DNA of 64,000 nt. Origin: Chiridota heheva. Taxonomy: Eukaryota; Echinodermata; Holothuroidea; Apodida; Chiridotidae. The stretch is taken from the NCBI GenBank assembly GCA_020152595.1, contig JAIGNY010000589.1:1215001-1279000 (forward strand), written 5' to 3'. A program made the position numbers and the translations under genes. How positions within the stretch are numbered: position 1 is the first letter of the stretch; each line of letters opens with the position of its first letter. The notes beneath the pieces are model-generated. The model saw only the letters and a list, made by a program, of their open reading frames with translations. It was not told the origin of the DNA and did not search any database. Positions 22,501-37,500 of this stretch are shown piece after piece.

Positions 22501-25500
22501 GCTAAGAATTAATAAGGATAAGACAGAGCTCATGACACTTAACAGCAAATGTGCAAACAAAGTTTATATCGATAGCGAACAACTAAATGAAGTAAACAAA
22601 TTCAGATACCTTGGTGCAACAGTAAGCTTACAAGGTGGTGGCGAGAAAGATATCCAAAACAGAATCTCTAAAGCAAGAGTAGCATTTATGAAGTTAAATG
22701 AGATATGGAACTCAGCACATTCTCAATATAAACAAAAATACAACTATTTAACTCTCTTGTTAAGGCTGTACTCTTGTGTGGTTGTGAGACATGGAGAGTT
22801 AATGTAGCAGATAATAAAAAACTGGATATATTTATGTTGAAATGCTACGGGAGAATTTTAAAGATCAGATGGCCATATGTAATATCTAACAATGAAATAC
22901 TGACAATCACTAAACATGACAAAATCGGCACTGAAGTAAAAAAAAAGTGGAGGTGGATTGGTCATGTGATGCGCATGAGCACTATTAAGCATTGTGTGAC
23001 AGCTATGACATGGAAACCAGAGGGGAGAAGGAAAGTTGGTCATCCAAGAATGACCTGGCGAAGGACAGTCGAGAAGGAGAGGAAAGTGATGGGATGGAGC
23101 TCGTGGACAGAAGCCAGACAAGTTGCAAATAACAGAGTTCAGGGAAGAGAGTGCATTGCAGCCTTATGGGCCAGGAGGCCTGAAGAAACTAGGTGAGGTG
23201 AGGATAAAACATATACCTTGGTAATTTAATAAGTAAAGTAGATGATCAATATGCAAGTTTAAAAGAAATATATTTGTTATAATTTATTTTCAATAGACAT
23301 GTCTCAGAATCGTACTTTCAGGCCTCAAAGCTGCTAAAAATGCATCAGCTCCAAGGACCACCGGGGGCCCTACATGACCCCCTGCATCGCTAACCTCTCA
23401 CTTTGCTAGCTTTTCAGCGCCAGGCATTCCACCTGCCTGTTATGCCACTGACTGCGCTTTGTGGACAACGAGGAAGACAAAAATGTGTAACCACAAATAA
23501 ATACTACATGTGATACAAATGAATTTTAAAAGATGCTGTATCTTCATTTAAAGTTTCACGATTTTGGCTTTTCTCAAAACCAGGTGGTTTCTATAACAAC
23601 CGACAAACTGAGTATTTTCAAACTTTTTGTTAACATACAGTAACTCGGAATGCAAGAAAGCGCATTAACCCTACCCGTACTGTGCTATCACTGTATCATT
23701 ATCGCAAGTATGTTCTATAAATAATGCTGAAAAAGAGAATGGAGGCATTGGTAAATAAAATACATTAATAAACTTGTATGTTGTTAGCGTGTAGTGTGAT
23801 TTTATTAATCCATTTTGCCCTCAATAATGCCACTTTTGACTCCTACCTCGGCCTATGTCCGAAGGCATAAACCATCTCCCACTGTACCAGGTCAGTTATC
23901 GTAGAAAAATTAAACTGTGGGCATGCAGTACAATGGTCCCACATTTACATATGGGGTGGTAAAAATACCCTTGCTAATTGCAACACATCAATAATTTGAT
24001 TTCATAATTCAGTAACATTTAGACCCTATTTAAAGCTATACTTATAATTGAAGCAAAGAAAGAAGGAAATCTTCTGAATGTCTCAGGCTGTTTTTCAAGT
24101 AGGCCTACATTCGTCTTTTTGTTGTACTTTTAATCTGACTTGGCCCATATATGCATTTGCCATTACACAATAGCTACTCCGAGGTCCCGCCGTATATGGT
24201 ATTCATCTCTTACGTCGGACTGCTTGAAGAGCCTAACATTTGAGCTTACAGTACTCATATACAGAGAAGAAAATGCCCGCTAATGAGCATGAACAGTATT
24301 GCCCCACTCCGCACCAAATCCATATTTCCTTCATCAAAATTAAAAGCTGTACTTCCAGCAATATTAATACAACTCATGGTTTGATATCACACCGAATTAC
24401 TTTGCATATCAAACCGAATTACTTTGTATTCCGTAAAAACACTATGTAGTCTTTGTTTCGGAAGGTTTTTGATCATGGCAGAATTCAGTCGTGCAATACA
24501 TTTAGCCATCAACTTTAAAAATCAAAGAATAAAATTTGGTTCTACATTGTGTTTCAAACATTTAGCAGTGATGAACAATATTTTCAGTCATTCAGTAATC
24601 GTGTGTAACGAAAAGTAACAAGTAGATATATCTGAACATTCTTTTTCTACATGCATTCCTCCAACGATGTAGAGAGATAATATTATTCATATATGTATTT
24701 TAATATGCTATTAGAGCGTCCACAAAGAATGTATACAAACTACCTACACTTCGAACCAATAAAATCATTTTTAGCTAGTCCCCAAAGCTTTAACACTTGA
24801 AACGTCCAATACACGCAACACGTAACAGCGACTGAAGTTTCCATCGTTAGCACTTACAGTAATATGCAATAAACAACGGAGCTTTTCAAAAGCTGAAGGT
24901 TACAGTAAATGGGGTCAAGAGGTTCAGTGTTTAGAAATATATTGTACACATGTAAATGTCATGGGGGATGGAATTCAAATTTTTGAGAGAATTAATGGTC
25001 ATTTTTTCTTGACGATCATATCATGAATGGCTATCATACAAAGTGACAAAAACCAAGTGGATTTTGCATTCCTGTTGTACTTTAATTATTCTGTAGCAAT
25101 TTTTCCCTCCTCAATGATTATTATTATCATACTATTTTTAGCTACATTTTTTTCCAGCAGCAAGTTGCAATTCTCCTACTCCAAAAACCTCTTAAATATG
25201 AATGTTTGTTTGATGAGGGCTTAACGGCACCACGACAACGAGGGTGAAATTGTGCGAAAAAACAAGTTTGATCTTTAACCTAGTTACTATGGCAGCACTT
25301 GTTTTAAGGAGCTGTTGACAGGAACAGGTCCCTGCTTAATCAAGGGCCTTAACCCTTACTCTCCCAGCGTCACGGTGACCGTGACAATTACGATCCATTT
25401 TCCAAAAAAATTTTTGAGTACCTTCCCAAAATCCTATAGAGCTGCAAATAAGTTCATTCAAACCAGATTGAATAGATCTTTCATAATATGGTTATTTTGT

Positions 25501-28500
25501 TTGGGGGTTAGATTGAAATTTTTTGAGTAAAATCGTTACAAAAAAGTGCATTTTTAAAAAAAACGGCCTTTTTTTGTTTTTTTAGAAAGACGAATGCCAT
25601 ATGTGAATATTTTTTCTATTTTTTTTCTTCAGGTAAAGTATAAAGATAGTTTGAATTGTTGGTTGCTACACGATTTTTACTTGCACTTGGTCAATGTTTG
25701 TGTTTTTTGGAGAAAATATGCCAAAATTTGTGATTTCGGGCCATTTTGGACCTCTTTTGATCAAAAAATCATAAAAAAAAGGCCCAAATATTGTATTGGA
25801 ATTTTTAAAATCTCTACGGATAGAGGAGAAATAGATCGTTCAGACGAACTATTACAATAACAGATGCACCCCCTCTACCTGCCTAAAAGGTCGCTGATGA
25901 TGACGTCAATTTGCGTCTTTTTTTTTCTTTCTTTTTTCTCGCACATTCGACATCACAAAATGGCGAGATACAAGTTACAACGTCGAACGTGCCTTCCGAC
26001 TCCTATGTTTTCTTCAGAATAATGATGACTCAGAGGGGTCGGAAGGTACTTCTGATGAAAAAGATGTACCAGAACTCGACCAGATTGAGGAAGAAGAGAA
26101 TATAGAGCCTGCTGAGATGGATAGTGATCTGTTCCAAATTACGGAGTTGGTGAGTGTTTTCTTCCAAAATAGCGAAAGTACTACATTGTAAATGTGTAGT
26201 AATAAAATAAGGCTTATAGAATTATAATGATAAATTAGCGGGGATTTTTTGCTTGTTACGAGAAACAAGTAAAAGGGACACTAAAATCACATATAAAAAA
26301 AAAGGATTTAGGTCCTTTCTATAATAGCCCGGATGAAACAAATGAAAGCTGAACCCCAATAATAACATTTCTAAATGGACTGAAATATATGTATTTCCCA
26401 ATGGCAAAATTGTAAATTTAGGCCTACTGAAAATGTGTATTCCCAATTTCACAAAATCCAAGTTCCATTATTTCAGGGCCAAATCACAATTTCATGGGGG
26501 AAAGTGGAGTAGGGGTCCCATGTTAGGGCAAAATACACATGTTGGGGGTGCCCCAGGCCCATTTAGAGGAAAATGCTTGTATATAGGCCTAGTACCGGTA
26601 CATTATTTTGATGCCCCATTTTTTGGGACCATGATCCTTTTTCCCTCCCCCTGGCTATGCCACTGTTGTGGTGATGACTAGATCGATAAAACAAACATTT
26701 TGGACCCCTGTATGTACCCCCGGGCTTCCCGGCTGTAAAAGTCTGTCCCCACGGTTACCACAAAATTGTGGGGCAGGTTAGAAACCACAATAACATGTTA
26801 TGCGATAACATGTTATGCATATGCTTGAAGAGGACGAGCCGCCCGCTACTAGAAACCACAATAACATGTTATGCGATAACATGTTTTGCGTATGCTTGAA
26901 GAGGACGAGCCGCCCGCTACTCCCCAACCCAAGAGGAAGAGGGACAGACCGTTGAAGATGAGCCCAGGCCCCTCTTCCAGGCCTTCCGCTGCAGTCTCGC
27001 CACCATCACCACTCAAAGAAAATCCGACTGCAGCGGAAAAAGCTGCCTTCAAAACCAGGGAGGAAAAGCGGAACGCTCGGCTGCAGGAGATACAACGGTT
27101 AAAGGTCATCCCTGCAGCCGATAAAGACTATCATCTGTGGGTAGTACTGGTGGAGAGTGACTGGGATCGACACGAGGTCTTCGGTAACTGGTTATGGGAA
27201 GACCAAACTAAAGTAAGTTGAATGAATATAGTTGCAATTCTTTTTTTCTTTTTTTAATTCTATTTGCAGCAACAAGGTATAGCAGAAGACTTTACAAATT
27301 TGGACCTTTTCGGCAAACATTTCTTATGAATTCCATGTAGAATGAACAGAAGTAAGTGTTCAATAGATAATCAGCATAGTCTATCAACATAAAAGCAGCT
27401 GTGAAGCTTGTAGTGGCTGAAATTGGGTCAGAAATAAACAAAAAAACACTTTCGTGCATAATAAATGAGGTAAATGACCTAATTTGCATATCATTTGCAT
27501 AATTTTTTATTTTATTTTTTGCAAATGATGATGTAAACATCTTGTTTTTCTGCATTCTATTAGTTTTGGACTACATAGAAGGGGAAAATGCATTTTTTTT
27601 GGAAAATTTAGTGCCATACACTATTAGATAGATTATTCACAGAATCGGAGTATAATTTTTAGGTCAAAATGTCATTTTTTTCTTCTGATTCCTAAAAATC
27701 CATGAATAGTATCAAATGAAAGGTCTTTCCAAGGACGATTCAGAAATTCTATCCATAATTTTTTGCTATTTAGCCACAAGGCACAAGCGTGTCATAAAGA
27801 TAGAATGTTTGGAGACCTAATATGCTAATTCAATGACCTAATTTGCATATTTGACTTCAGAAATATGCACATTTTTGGAAAGTTCAACATGTTAGCTTTC
27901 ATAAAAGTTGAACTTGTTTTGGTACAAATGGAACAGAAAGTGCTGAAAAAATCCTCTTTCCAAAAGTTTTAGAAATAGCTTATTCTATTTTTGGAACCTT
28001 GGGAGAGTAAGGGTTACGAGTTAATTGTGAACGGAACTAACACATATACAGTAGGGGTTTACTATAGTCATAGAGGTACAGTTAAAAAGACCATCAAGGT
28101 TTCATAAGTGCATAAATTTCAATATTTTTGCATTTCTTTGGTTGATTTTCTTCTTGGTATTCTATTAATTTTATTTGTGACATTGTAAACCTTAACCAAA
28201 AGTATTTTGTTTAGAGAAGCGGTGAAATAATGTTTTTATATTACCGATGCCCCCATGTAGTAAATGTTTCATTCTATGTGTGTACAGTATATGATATTTT
28301 AATACTCATTCATAAAATCTGAAAAACAGTTTTCATTGGATAAACATGATGTGTGTGTGTGTTAGACCTCGTGGCTTGTCCCAGGGTTGCATTTTCTTGG
28401 AAGTTGAATCCAACCAGGGATACGTTTATAGACAAACTATCTGCATTATCCCAATTGATGTTTGGATAAAAACTTGCGTAGTGGGTGATGTTTTTAAACA

Positions 28501-31500
28501 ATACATACTAGATCTTTGCTTTCCATTTTTCATTTCTTTCGCATTCAACAACATTGATACAATCATACATCAGTTAGGTACAATAAATAGAACACGTTTT
28601 CAATGACAACACACATACATTTTCCTTTAAAAATGATCTTAGGGAAGGACAGTATCAACTTTTTAGACTTTTACGGTTTTTCAGTTTTTGAAAAAAACGT
28701 AAAACCGAGTATATTTATAAACATTAATAGCCGGTTAAAACCAGAAAACCAGTATCCCATGAAACTTGACCTTCATTTACTAGTGAGGTGTAGGTATGGT
28801 GGAGGGGGTGATCAGGGGTCAATAGCTGATGTCACCATGCTGCTTAGATTGCGTCTGTATGAGATAAATGTTTGAAATATCACAGATCTCTCATCATCCT
28901 TCGCTTGATATGTATTCAAGACAACCATGGCTAAGGCCATAATTTTCATCCATGAAGGAGAAGGGGGGACGGGCTGGAGGGTGGAAGGGACGGGGGGCAG
29001 GACAGGGGATGGGGGCGGGACAGGAGGGAGGAGCAGATTCAGGAAAAATCACAAATGAGGAGAACATGTTTGTCATCCCAACTCTGCTGCTCAGAATTTC
29101 ATACTCTTTGTAAAAAGAACAATATTTGTGTATCTGTCCATTGAACCTTTAAAAGCCTTGACACTTACCTTCATACTTTCACTGTCCATCATTTCAAATG
29201 CTGACAAGACCTCACCAAGCATCTGTTTGCTGTATTTGAGTGTATCCAGCACAGCTTTAAAGTCAGAAGCTCCTGCAAAATAAAAATATATATATTTTTT
29301 TTTCTTCTTTTAATCTGATTTCCCCATCATACATATATAGCTATTCATACATCAGTAAGACTAATGTTTCAATTAACTTTTCAAATTTTGAATTTTTGAT
29401 ATCTTTATGAAGACATGATGAAAATCTGTTGCTATAGATTTTTAGTCCAAAATCCTCAAAGCGTACAAGGTTGAACAAAATAATCACTTAAAATCACTCA
29501 TCAATAAACAAACAAAACCTTCACTGTTAAATACCATTCCAATTCTAAATTATCACATCAAGCTAGACACTTTGACCACAGGGGAATAATTTTGTCCTTG
29601 TGTTGAGTATAAAAGTCAGTACAGCTGCAATGATATTTGTTTCCTATCAAGTCAGAATATGACCATGGAAAGTGAGGTGAAGTGTGTGCATTGTAGAAAT
29701 AAGAAATCCCTGGTGACATTGCTAATTGCTTGTGCTGGATTGTGGTTTCTGTTGTGAGCAATACATAACGACCCCAACAGATTTGAAATTTTGTCAGGGC
29801 TTAAGACACAAAATGTATTGTGAGGTTCAGACTTAATATTATGTAATTAATTGTTGTAGGTTCTTTTTGTTTCGTGGCACATTGACAACTCAAGTCAATA
29901 GTGTCGCAGAGGTTTTATTTTTTCTCTATTTTTGAATATAAATGCAAAGAAAATTAATTTCCCATAGTTCAATTCTTTTGTATTTTTCTCCTTATCATGG
30001 CTTTCATACTATAGGTACAGAATAAGTGTGTTTTAAGTGAGTTTCCTTAAAATATTGTCATTCATACATCATTAAGATCAATGTTTGAATTCACTAAGTT
30101 TGTTTGTTTGTTTTGATGAGGTCTTAACGGCACCATGACAACGAGGGTCAAATTGTGCCTTCACTAAGAAAAAATTCTGAAAGTTTTATAAACACACATG
30201 CTGTACTCATGTAATGCAGGTTTGGGTTATCAAACTTCATGTTGTTTTATGGCACATTGAGACTTCAAGTTAATAGTCCCACAGAGGTTTGAGGAAAAAG
30301 GTTGTTTTAGATCAAACTTAAAGAAAAAATGATGCTAGACTGTGAAAAACTTACATGTGGGCAGCAGTACCATTGAGGATGCAGAACTGTGTTTGTACAT
30401 GTATTGCATATATTAGTGATGTAAAATGCAACAGAACTGTGTTTGTACATGTATTGCATATATTAGTGATGTAAAATGCATAGTGCTGAGATGTGAATGG
30501 GGAAAAAGAATATGGAAATCAATTGGCTGGCAAATCAATCAATCAATCAATCGATGTTATCTCTATACCGCCAAAAACTAATTAAATTGCACTAGGGCGC
30601 TTAACATGAACAAGAAACTAAAGTTTGTGGGCAAGTGCAAAAGATAGTGTTTCAGCAGTGCTTTGAAAATGTTGATGGATTTTGCCTTTCTGATGTGTAC
30701 AGAGGGAATTCATCATGTGACTCTAACTCACCTGGAAGCCATTTTGCCGGGCAAGAGTTGCTGCGTTTCATGCGTCTTCACACAGATTAGTCACATCACA
30801 CGTACAACAAACATATTGCCTGCTAAGTTACCAGTTCAGCAAATTTGATTGTTTTAGATCGAGCGCGATTTTACTTCATATTTTCTAACGAATCATATAT
30901 TTAGTGGTATAAAAAGAGTAACTTTTACGTGAATGCCATCTGATTGTTCGTTATACGCAGACAAAGCCTACATACCTGGCATAAAGTACTCACTGCAAAT
31001 CCTAGTGTGGACTGAAGGTTGAAAGACGTTGCGTTGTACAGTAGAAACCCACTTCAAACGTCGATCAGATGGAAATCAAGAAAACGTCTTTTTATTCCCC
31101 GGCACACGTCTATTAGTGCAACCAACGGCACAGTAAGATTCTGGCATAACTTTATCTTACAAAAATTATCTTATGTAACAACATGCAAGCGTTTGTAAGT
31201 CTATATAAGTCTACAGCAGACCATCGTTCTAGCCCGACAAAATGGCGATGTAAACAAAGTCCCGTGACCTCATGACGTCAGCTAAAACACCCTTACAGGC
31301 ATTTAATGCCACTTCCGAGGAGCATAATAGGAAATGGCTCTGTCAGTCTCAGTCTTATGACGGGTGCGTGGCTCAAAACATAGTGGTGCAGATAAAGTGG
31401 AACAAAGGCACCCAGCTGTGGCCAGTTTGAAGATGTAGCAGGGGAAAGATGTAATCAGGTGACTGTTGGTAGAGGGGACTTATATGTAAGGAATAACACT

Positions 31501-34500
31501 TTAAAATCTATTCTTTGCCAGATAGGCAACCAATGGAGCTCAATAAATTCACTGGATATTCGGTCAATTTTTTATTCGCTGAACATTTAAAAGCCTTTTA
31601 TTTAAGCAATGTCTTACATAAGCCAGTCATCAAACTGTTACAATAGTCAATTCTAGAAATGACCAGTGTGAGCACTGCCAATTTAGTGGAATTAGGTAGG
31701 TAACAGTTTCCAAGGTTTCCAATATTTGTGAGTTGGAAATTGGCAGATTTAGTGACATTAGCTACATGACTACTCAGTCATTCCACTGTCAAACATCACC
31801 CCAAGATTGGCAGATTTAGTGACATTAGCTATATTAGCAGACATGGTCATTCCACAGTCAAACATCACCCCAAGATTGGCAGATTTAGTGACATTAGCTA
31901 CATAAGCAGACATAGTCATTCCATAATCAAACATCACCCCAAGATTGGCAGATTTAGTGACATTAGCTACAAAAGCAGACATAGTCATTCCATAATCAAA
32001 CATCACCCCAAGGTTGGCAGATTTAGTGACATTGACTACATGAGCAGACATAGTCATTCCATAATCAAACATCACCCCAAGATTGGCAGATTTAGTGACA
32101 TTAGCTACATAAGCAGACATAGTCATTCCATAATCAAACATCACCCCAAGATTGGCAGATTTAGTGACATTAGCTACATAAGCAGACATAGTCATTCCAT
32201 AATCAAACATCACCCCAAGATTGGCAGATTTAGTGACATTAGCTACAAAAGCAGACATAGTCATTCCATAATCAAACATCACCCCAAGATTGGCAGATTT
32301 AGTGACATTAGCTACATAAGCAGACATAGTCATTCCATAATCAAACATCACCCCAAAGATTGGCAGATTTAGTGACATTAGCTACATAAGCAGACATAGT
32401 CATTCCATAATCAAACATCACCCCAAGATTGGCAGATTTAGTGACATTAGCTACAAAAGCAGACATAGTCATTCCATAATCAAACATCACCCCAAGATTG
32501 GCAGATTTAGTGACATTAGCTACATAAGCAGACATAGTCATTCCATAATCAAACATCACCCCAAGATTGGCAGATTTAGTGACATTAGCTACATAAGCAG
32601 ACATAGTCATTCCATAATCAAACATCACCCCAAGATTGGTCATTCCATAATCAAACATCACCCCAGATTTTAGTGACATTAGCTACAAAAGCAGACATAG
32701 TCATTCCATAATCAAACATCACCCCAAGATTGGCAGATTTAGTGACATTAGCTACATAAGCAGACATAGTCATTCCATAATCAAACATCACCCAAGATTG
32801 GCAGATTTAGTGACATTAGCTACATAAGCAGACATAGTCATTCCATAATCAAACATCACCCCAAGAAGATTTAGTGACATTAGCTACAAAAGCAGACATA
32901 GTCATTCCATAATCAAACATCACCCCAAGATTGGCAGATTTAGTGACATTAGCTACATAAAGCAGACATAGTCATTACATAATCAAACATCACCCCAAGA
33001 TTGGCAGATTTAGTGACATTAGCTACATAAGCAGACATAGTCATTCCATAATCAAACATCACCCCAAGATTGGCAGATTTAGTGACATTAGCTACATAAG
33101 CAGACATAGTCATTCCATAATCAAACATCACCCCAAGATTGGCAGATTTAGTGACATTAGCTACATAAGCAGACATAGTCATTACATAATCAAACATCAC
33201 CCCAAGATTGGCAGATTTAGTGACATTAGCTACATAAGCAGACATAGTAATTACACAGTCAAACATCACCCCAAGATTGGCAGATTTAGTGACATTAGCT
33301 ACATGAGCAGACATATAATCAAACATCACCCCAAGATTGGCAGATTTAGTGACATTAGCTACATAAGCAGACATAGTCATTCCATAATCAAACATCACCC
33401 AAGATTGGCAAGATTGGCAGATTTAGTGACATTAGCTACATAAGCAGACATAGTCATTCCATAATCAAACATCACCCAAGTGATTGAGCAGACATAGTCA
33501 TTACATAATCAAACATCACCCCAAGATTGGCAGATTTAGTGACATTAGCTACATAAGCAGACATAGTCATTACATAATCAAACATCACCCCAAGATTGGC
33601 AGATTTAGTGACATTAGCTACATAAGCAGACATAGTCATTCCATAATCAAACATCACCCCAAGATTGGCAGATTTAGTGACATTAGCTACATAAGCAGAC
33701 ATAGTCATTCCATAATCAAACATCACCCCAAAATTGGCAGATTTAGTGACATTAGCTACATAAGCAGACATAGTCATTCCATAATCAAACATCACCCCAA
33801 GATTGGCAGATTTAGTGACATTAGCTACAAAAGCAGACATAGTCATTCCATAATCAAACATCACCCCAAGATTGGCAGATTTAGTGACATTAGCTACAAA
33901 GCAGACATAGTCATTCCATAATCAAACATCACCCCAAGATTGGCAGATTTAGTGACATTAGCTACATAAGCAGACATAGTCATTCCATAATCAAACATCA
34001 CCCCAAGATTGGCAGATTTAGTGACATTAGCTACAAAGCAGACATAGTCATTCCATAATCAAACATCACCCCAAAATTGGCAGATTTAGTGACATTAGCT
34101 ACATAAGTGCAGACATAGTCATTCCATAATCAAACATCACCCCAGATTTAGTGATTGACATAGTCATTCCATAATCAAACATCACCCCAAGATTTAGTGA
34201 CATTAGCTACATAAGCAGACATAGTCATTCCATAATCAAACATCACCCCAAATTGGCAGATTTAGTGACATTAGCTACATAAGCAGACATAGTCATTCCA
34301 TAATCAAACATCACCCCAAGATTGGCAGATTTAGTGACATTAGCTACATAAGCAGACATAGTCATTCCATAATCAAACATCACCCCAAGATTGGCAGATT
34401 TAGTGACATTAGCTACATAAGCAGACATAGTCATTACATAATCAAACATCACCCCAAGATTGGCAGATTTAGTGACATTAGCTACATAAGCAGACATAGT

Positions 34501-37500
34501 CATTCCATAATCAAACATCACCCCAAGATTGGCAGATTTAGTGACATTAGCTACATAAGCAGACATAGTCATTCCATAATCAAACATCACCCCAAGATTG
34601 GCAGATTTAGTGATTTAGTGACATAATCAAACATACATAAGCAGACATAGTCATTCCATAATCAAACATCACCCCAAGATTGGCAGATTTAGTGACATTA
34701 GCTACATAAGCAGACATAGTCATTCCATAATCAAACATCACCCCAAGATTGGCAGATTTAGTGACATTAGCTACATAAGCAGACATAGTCATTCAAACAT
34801 CACCCCAAATTCAAACATCACCCAAACAAGATTGGCAGATTTAGTGACATTAGCTAAGCAGACATAGTCATTACATAATCAAACATCACCCCAAGACAGA
34901 TTTAGTCAGCTTCAGACATAATCATAATCAAACATCACCCCAAGATTGGCAGATTTAGTGACATTAGCTACATAAGCAGACATAGTCATTCCATAATCAA
35001 ACATCACCCCAAGATTGGCAGATTTAGTGACATTAGCTACATAAGCAGACATAGTCATTCCATAATCAAACATCACCCCAAGATTGGCAGATTTAGTGAC
35101 ATTAGCTACATAAGCAGACATAGTCATTACATAATCAAACATCACCCCAAGATTGGCAGATTTAGTGACATTAGCTACATTAGCAGACATAGTCATTACA
35201 TAATCAAACATCACCCCAAGATTGGCAGATTTAGTGACATTAGCTACATAAGCAGACATAGTCATTCCATAATCAAACATCACCCCAAGATTGGCAGATT
35301 TAGTGACATTAGCTACATAAGCAGACATAGTCATTCCATAATCAAACATCACCCCAAGATTGGCAGATTTAGTGACATTAGCTACATAAGCAGACATAGT
35401 CATTCCATAATCAAACATCACCCCAAGATTGGCAGATTTAGTGACATTAGCTACATAAGCAGACATAGTCATTCCATAATCAAACATCACCCCAAGATTG
35501 GCAGATTTAGTGACATTAGCTACATAAGCAGACATAGTCATTCCATAATCAAACATCACCCCAAGATTGGCAGATTTAGTGACATTAGCTACATAAGCAG
35601 ACATAGTCATTCCATAATCAAACATCACCCCAAGATTGGCAGATTTAGTGACATTAGCTACATAAGCAGACATAGTCATTCCATAATCAAACATAGATTT
35701 AGTGACATTAGCTACATAAGCAGACATAGTCATTCCATAATCAAACATCACCCCAAGATTGGCAGATTTAGTGACATTAGCTACATAAGCAGACATAGTC
35801 ATTCCATAATCAAACATCACCCCAAGATTGGCAGATTTAGTGACATTAGCTACATAAGCAGACATAGTCATTCCATAATCAAACATCACCCCAAGATTGG
35901 CAGATTTAGTGACATTAGCTACATAAGCAGACATAGTCATTCCATAATCAAACATCACCCCAAGATTGGCAGATTTAGTGACATTAGCTACATAAGCAGA
36001 CATAGTCATTCCATAATCAAACATCACCCCAAGATTGGCAGATTTAGTGACATTAGCTACATAAGCAGACATAGTCATTCCATAATCAAACATCACCCCA
36101 AGATTGGCAGATTTAGTGACATTAGCTACATAAGCAGACATAGTCATTCCATAAAGATTGGCAGATTTAGTGACATTAGCTACATAAGCAGACATAGTCA
36201 TTCCATAATCAAACATCACCCCAAGATTGGCAGATTTAGTGACATTAGCTACATAAGCAGACATAGTCATTCCATAATCAAACATCACCCCAAGATTCAC
36301 CCCAAGATTGGCAGATTTAGTGACATTAGCTACATAAGCAGACATAGTCATTCCATAATCAAACATCACCCCAAGATTGGCAGATTTAGTGACATTAGCT
36401 ACATAAGCAGACATAGTCATTCCATAATCAAACATCACCCCAAGATTGGCAGATTTAGTGACATTAGCTACATAAGCAGACATAGTCATTCCATAATCAA
36501 ACATCACCCCAAGATTGGCAGATTTAGTGACATTAGCTACATAAGCAGACATAGTCATTCCATAATCAAACATCACCCCAAGATTGGCAGATTTAGTGAC
36601 ATTAGCTACATAAGCAGACATAGTCATTCCATTCCATAATACATAAGCAGACATAGTCATTCCATCACCCCAAGATTGGCAGATTTAGTGACATTAGCTA
36701 CATAAGCAGACATAGTCATTCCATAATCAAACATCACCCCAAGATTGGCAGATTTAGTGACATTAGCTACATAAGCAGACATAGTCATTCCATAATCAAA
36801 CATCACCCCAAGATTGGCAGATTTAGATTAAGCAGACATAGTCATTCCATAATCAAACATCACCCCAAGATTTATTTAGTGACATTAGCTACATAAGCAG
36901 ACATAGTCATTCCATAATCAAACATCACCCCAAGATTGGCAGATTTAGTGACATTAGCTACAAAAGCAGACATAGTCATTCCATAATCAAACATCACCCC
37001 AAGGTTGGCAGATTAGTGACATTGACTACATGAGCAGACATAGTCATTTCACGATCAAACATTACCCTAAAGTTCCTAACAGGGTCAGACTGAATAGGTA
37101 TGTCAACACCAGCGATATTTACAGATGGAATATTAGCCGCCTTTGCAAGCTGGGAATTTAATCCAAACACAATACGCTCCGTTTTCTCTGCATTCAGTTT
37201 CAAGGCATTGTGTATCATCCACTGCAGTACATCAGCAACACAATGCTCAAGTTTTGACACAGCAAGTTCAATCAATGTAAGTCACTGCTAATGGAATAAT
37301 ATTAGATCAAATTGTGAAAATAAGCACAAGACAACAAGAACATACAAACTCACCTAAAAATGCCAAATTAACAGACTGAGGTCTTGGAGCACAAAATATG
37401 GAAACTTTTGTAATAAGTCCAAGCGTTCCTTCTGAGCCAATGAAAAGCTGTTTTACATCGTACCCGGTGTTGTCCTTTCGCAAAGATGACAAACAGTCTA

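Larger units (their letters stand above)
25349..28017. mobile_element. piggyBac-like DNA transposon, 2.66 kb
   Basis: Perfect 14-bp terminal inverted repeats CCCTTACTCTCCCA (25353-25366) and TGGGAGAGTAAGGG (28000-28013) are flanked by TTAA (25349-25352) on the left and TTAC (28014-28017) on the right. TTAA duplication with CCC..GGG ends is the hallmark of the piggyBac superfamily. A subterminal palindrome GTCACGGTGACCGTGAC follows the left end. No DDE transposase domain is recognisable; the interior holds the + strand spliced gene described below. It lies in D2HGDH intron 5. The right TTAC suggests one mutation since insertion. Confidence 0.75.

Noticed and set aside
34912..36660. 582-codon open frame as a repetitive protein gene
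   Set aside because: It is an in-frame satellite of 69-bp units inside an intron, with no start context, splice signals or non-repeat domains. The opposite strand is also open in places.
31745..37075. CRISPR array
   Set aside because: Units are contiguous without unique spacers and the DNA is from an animal genome.
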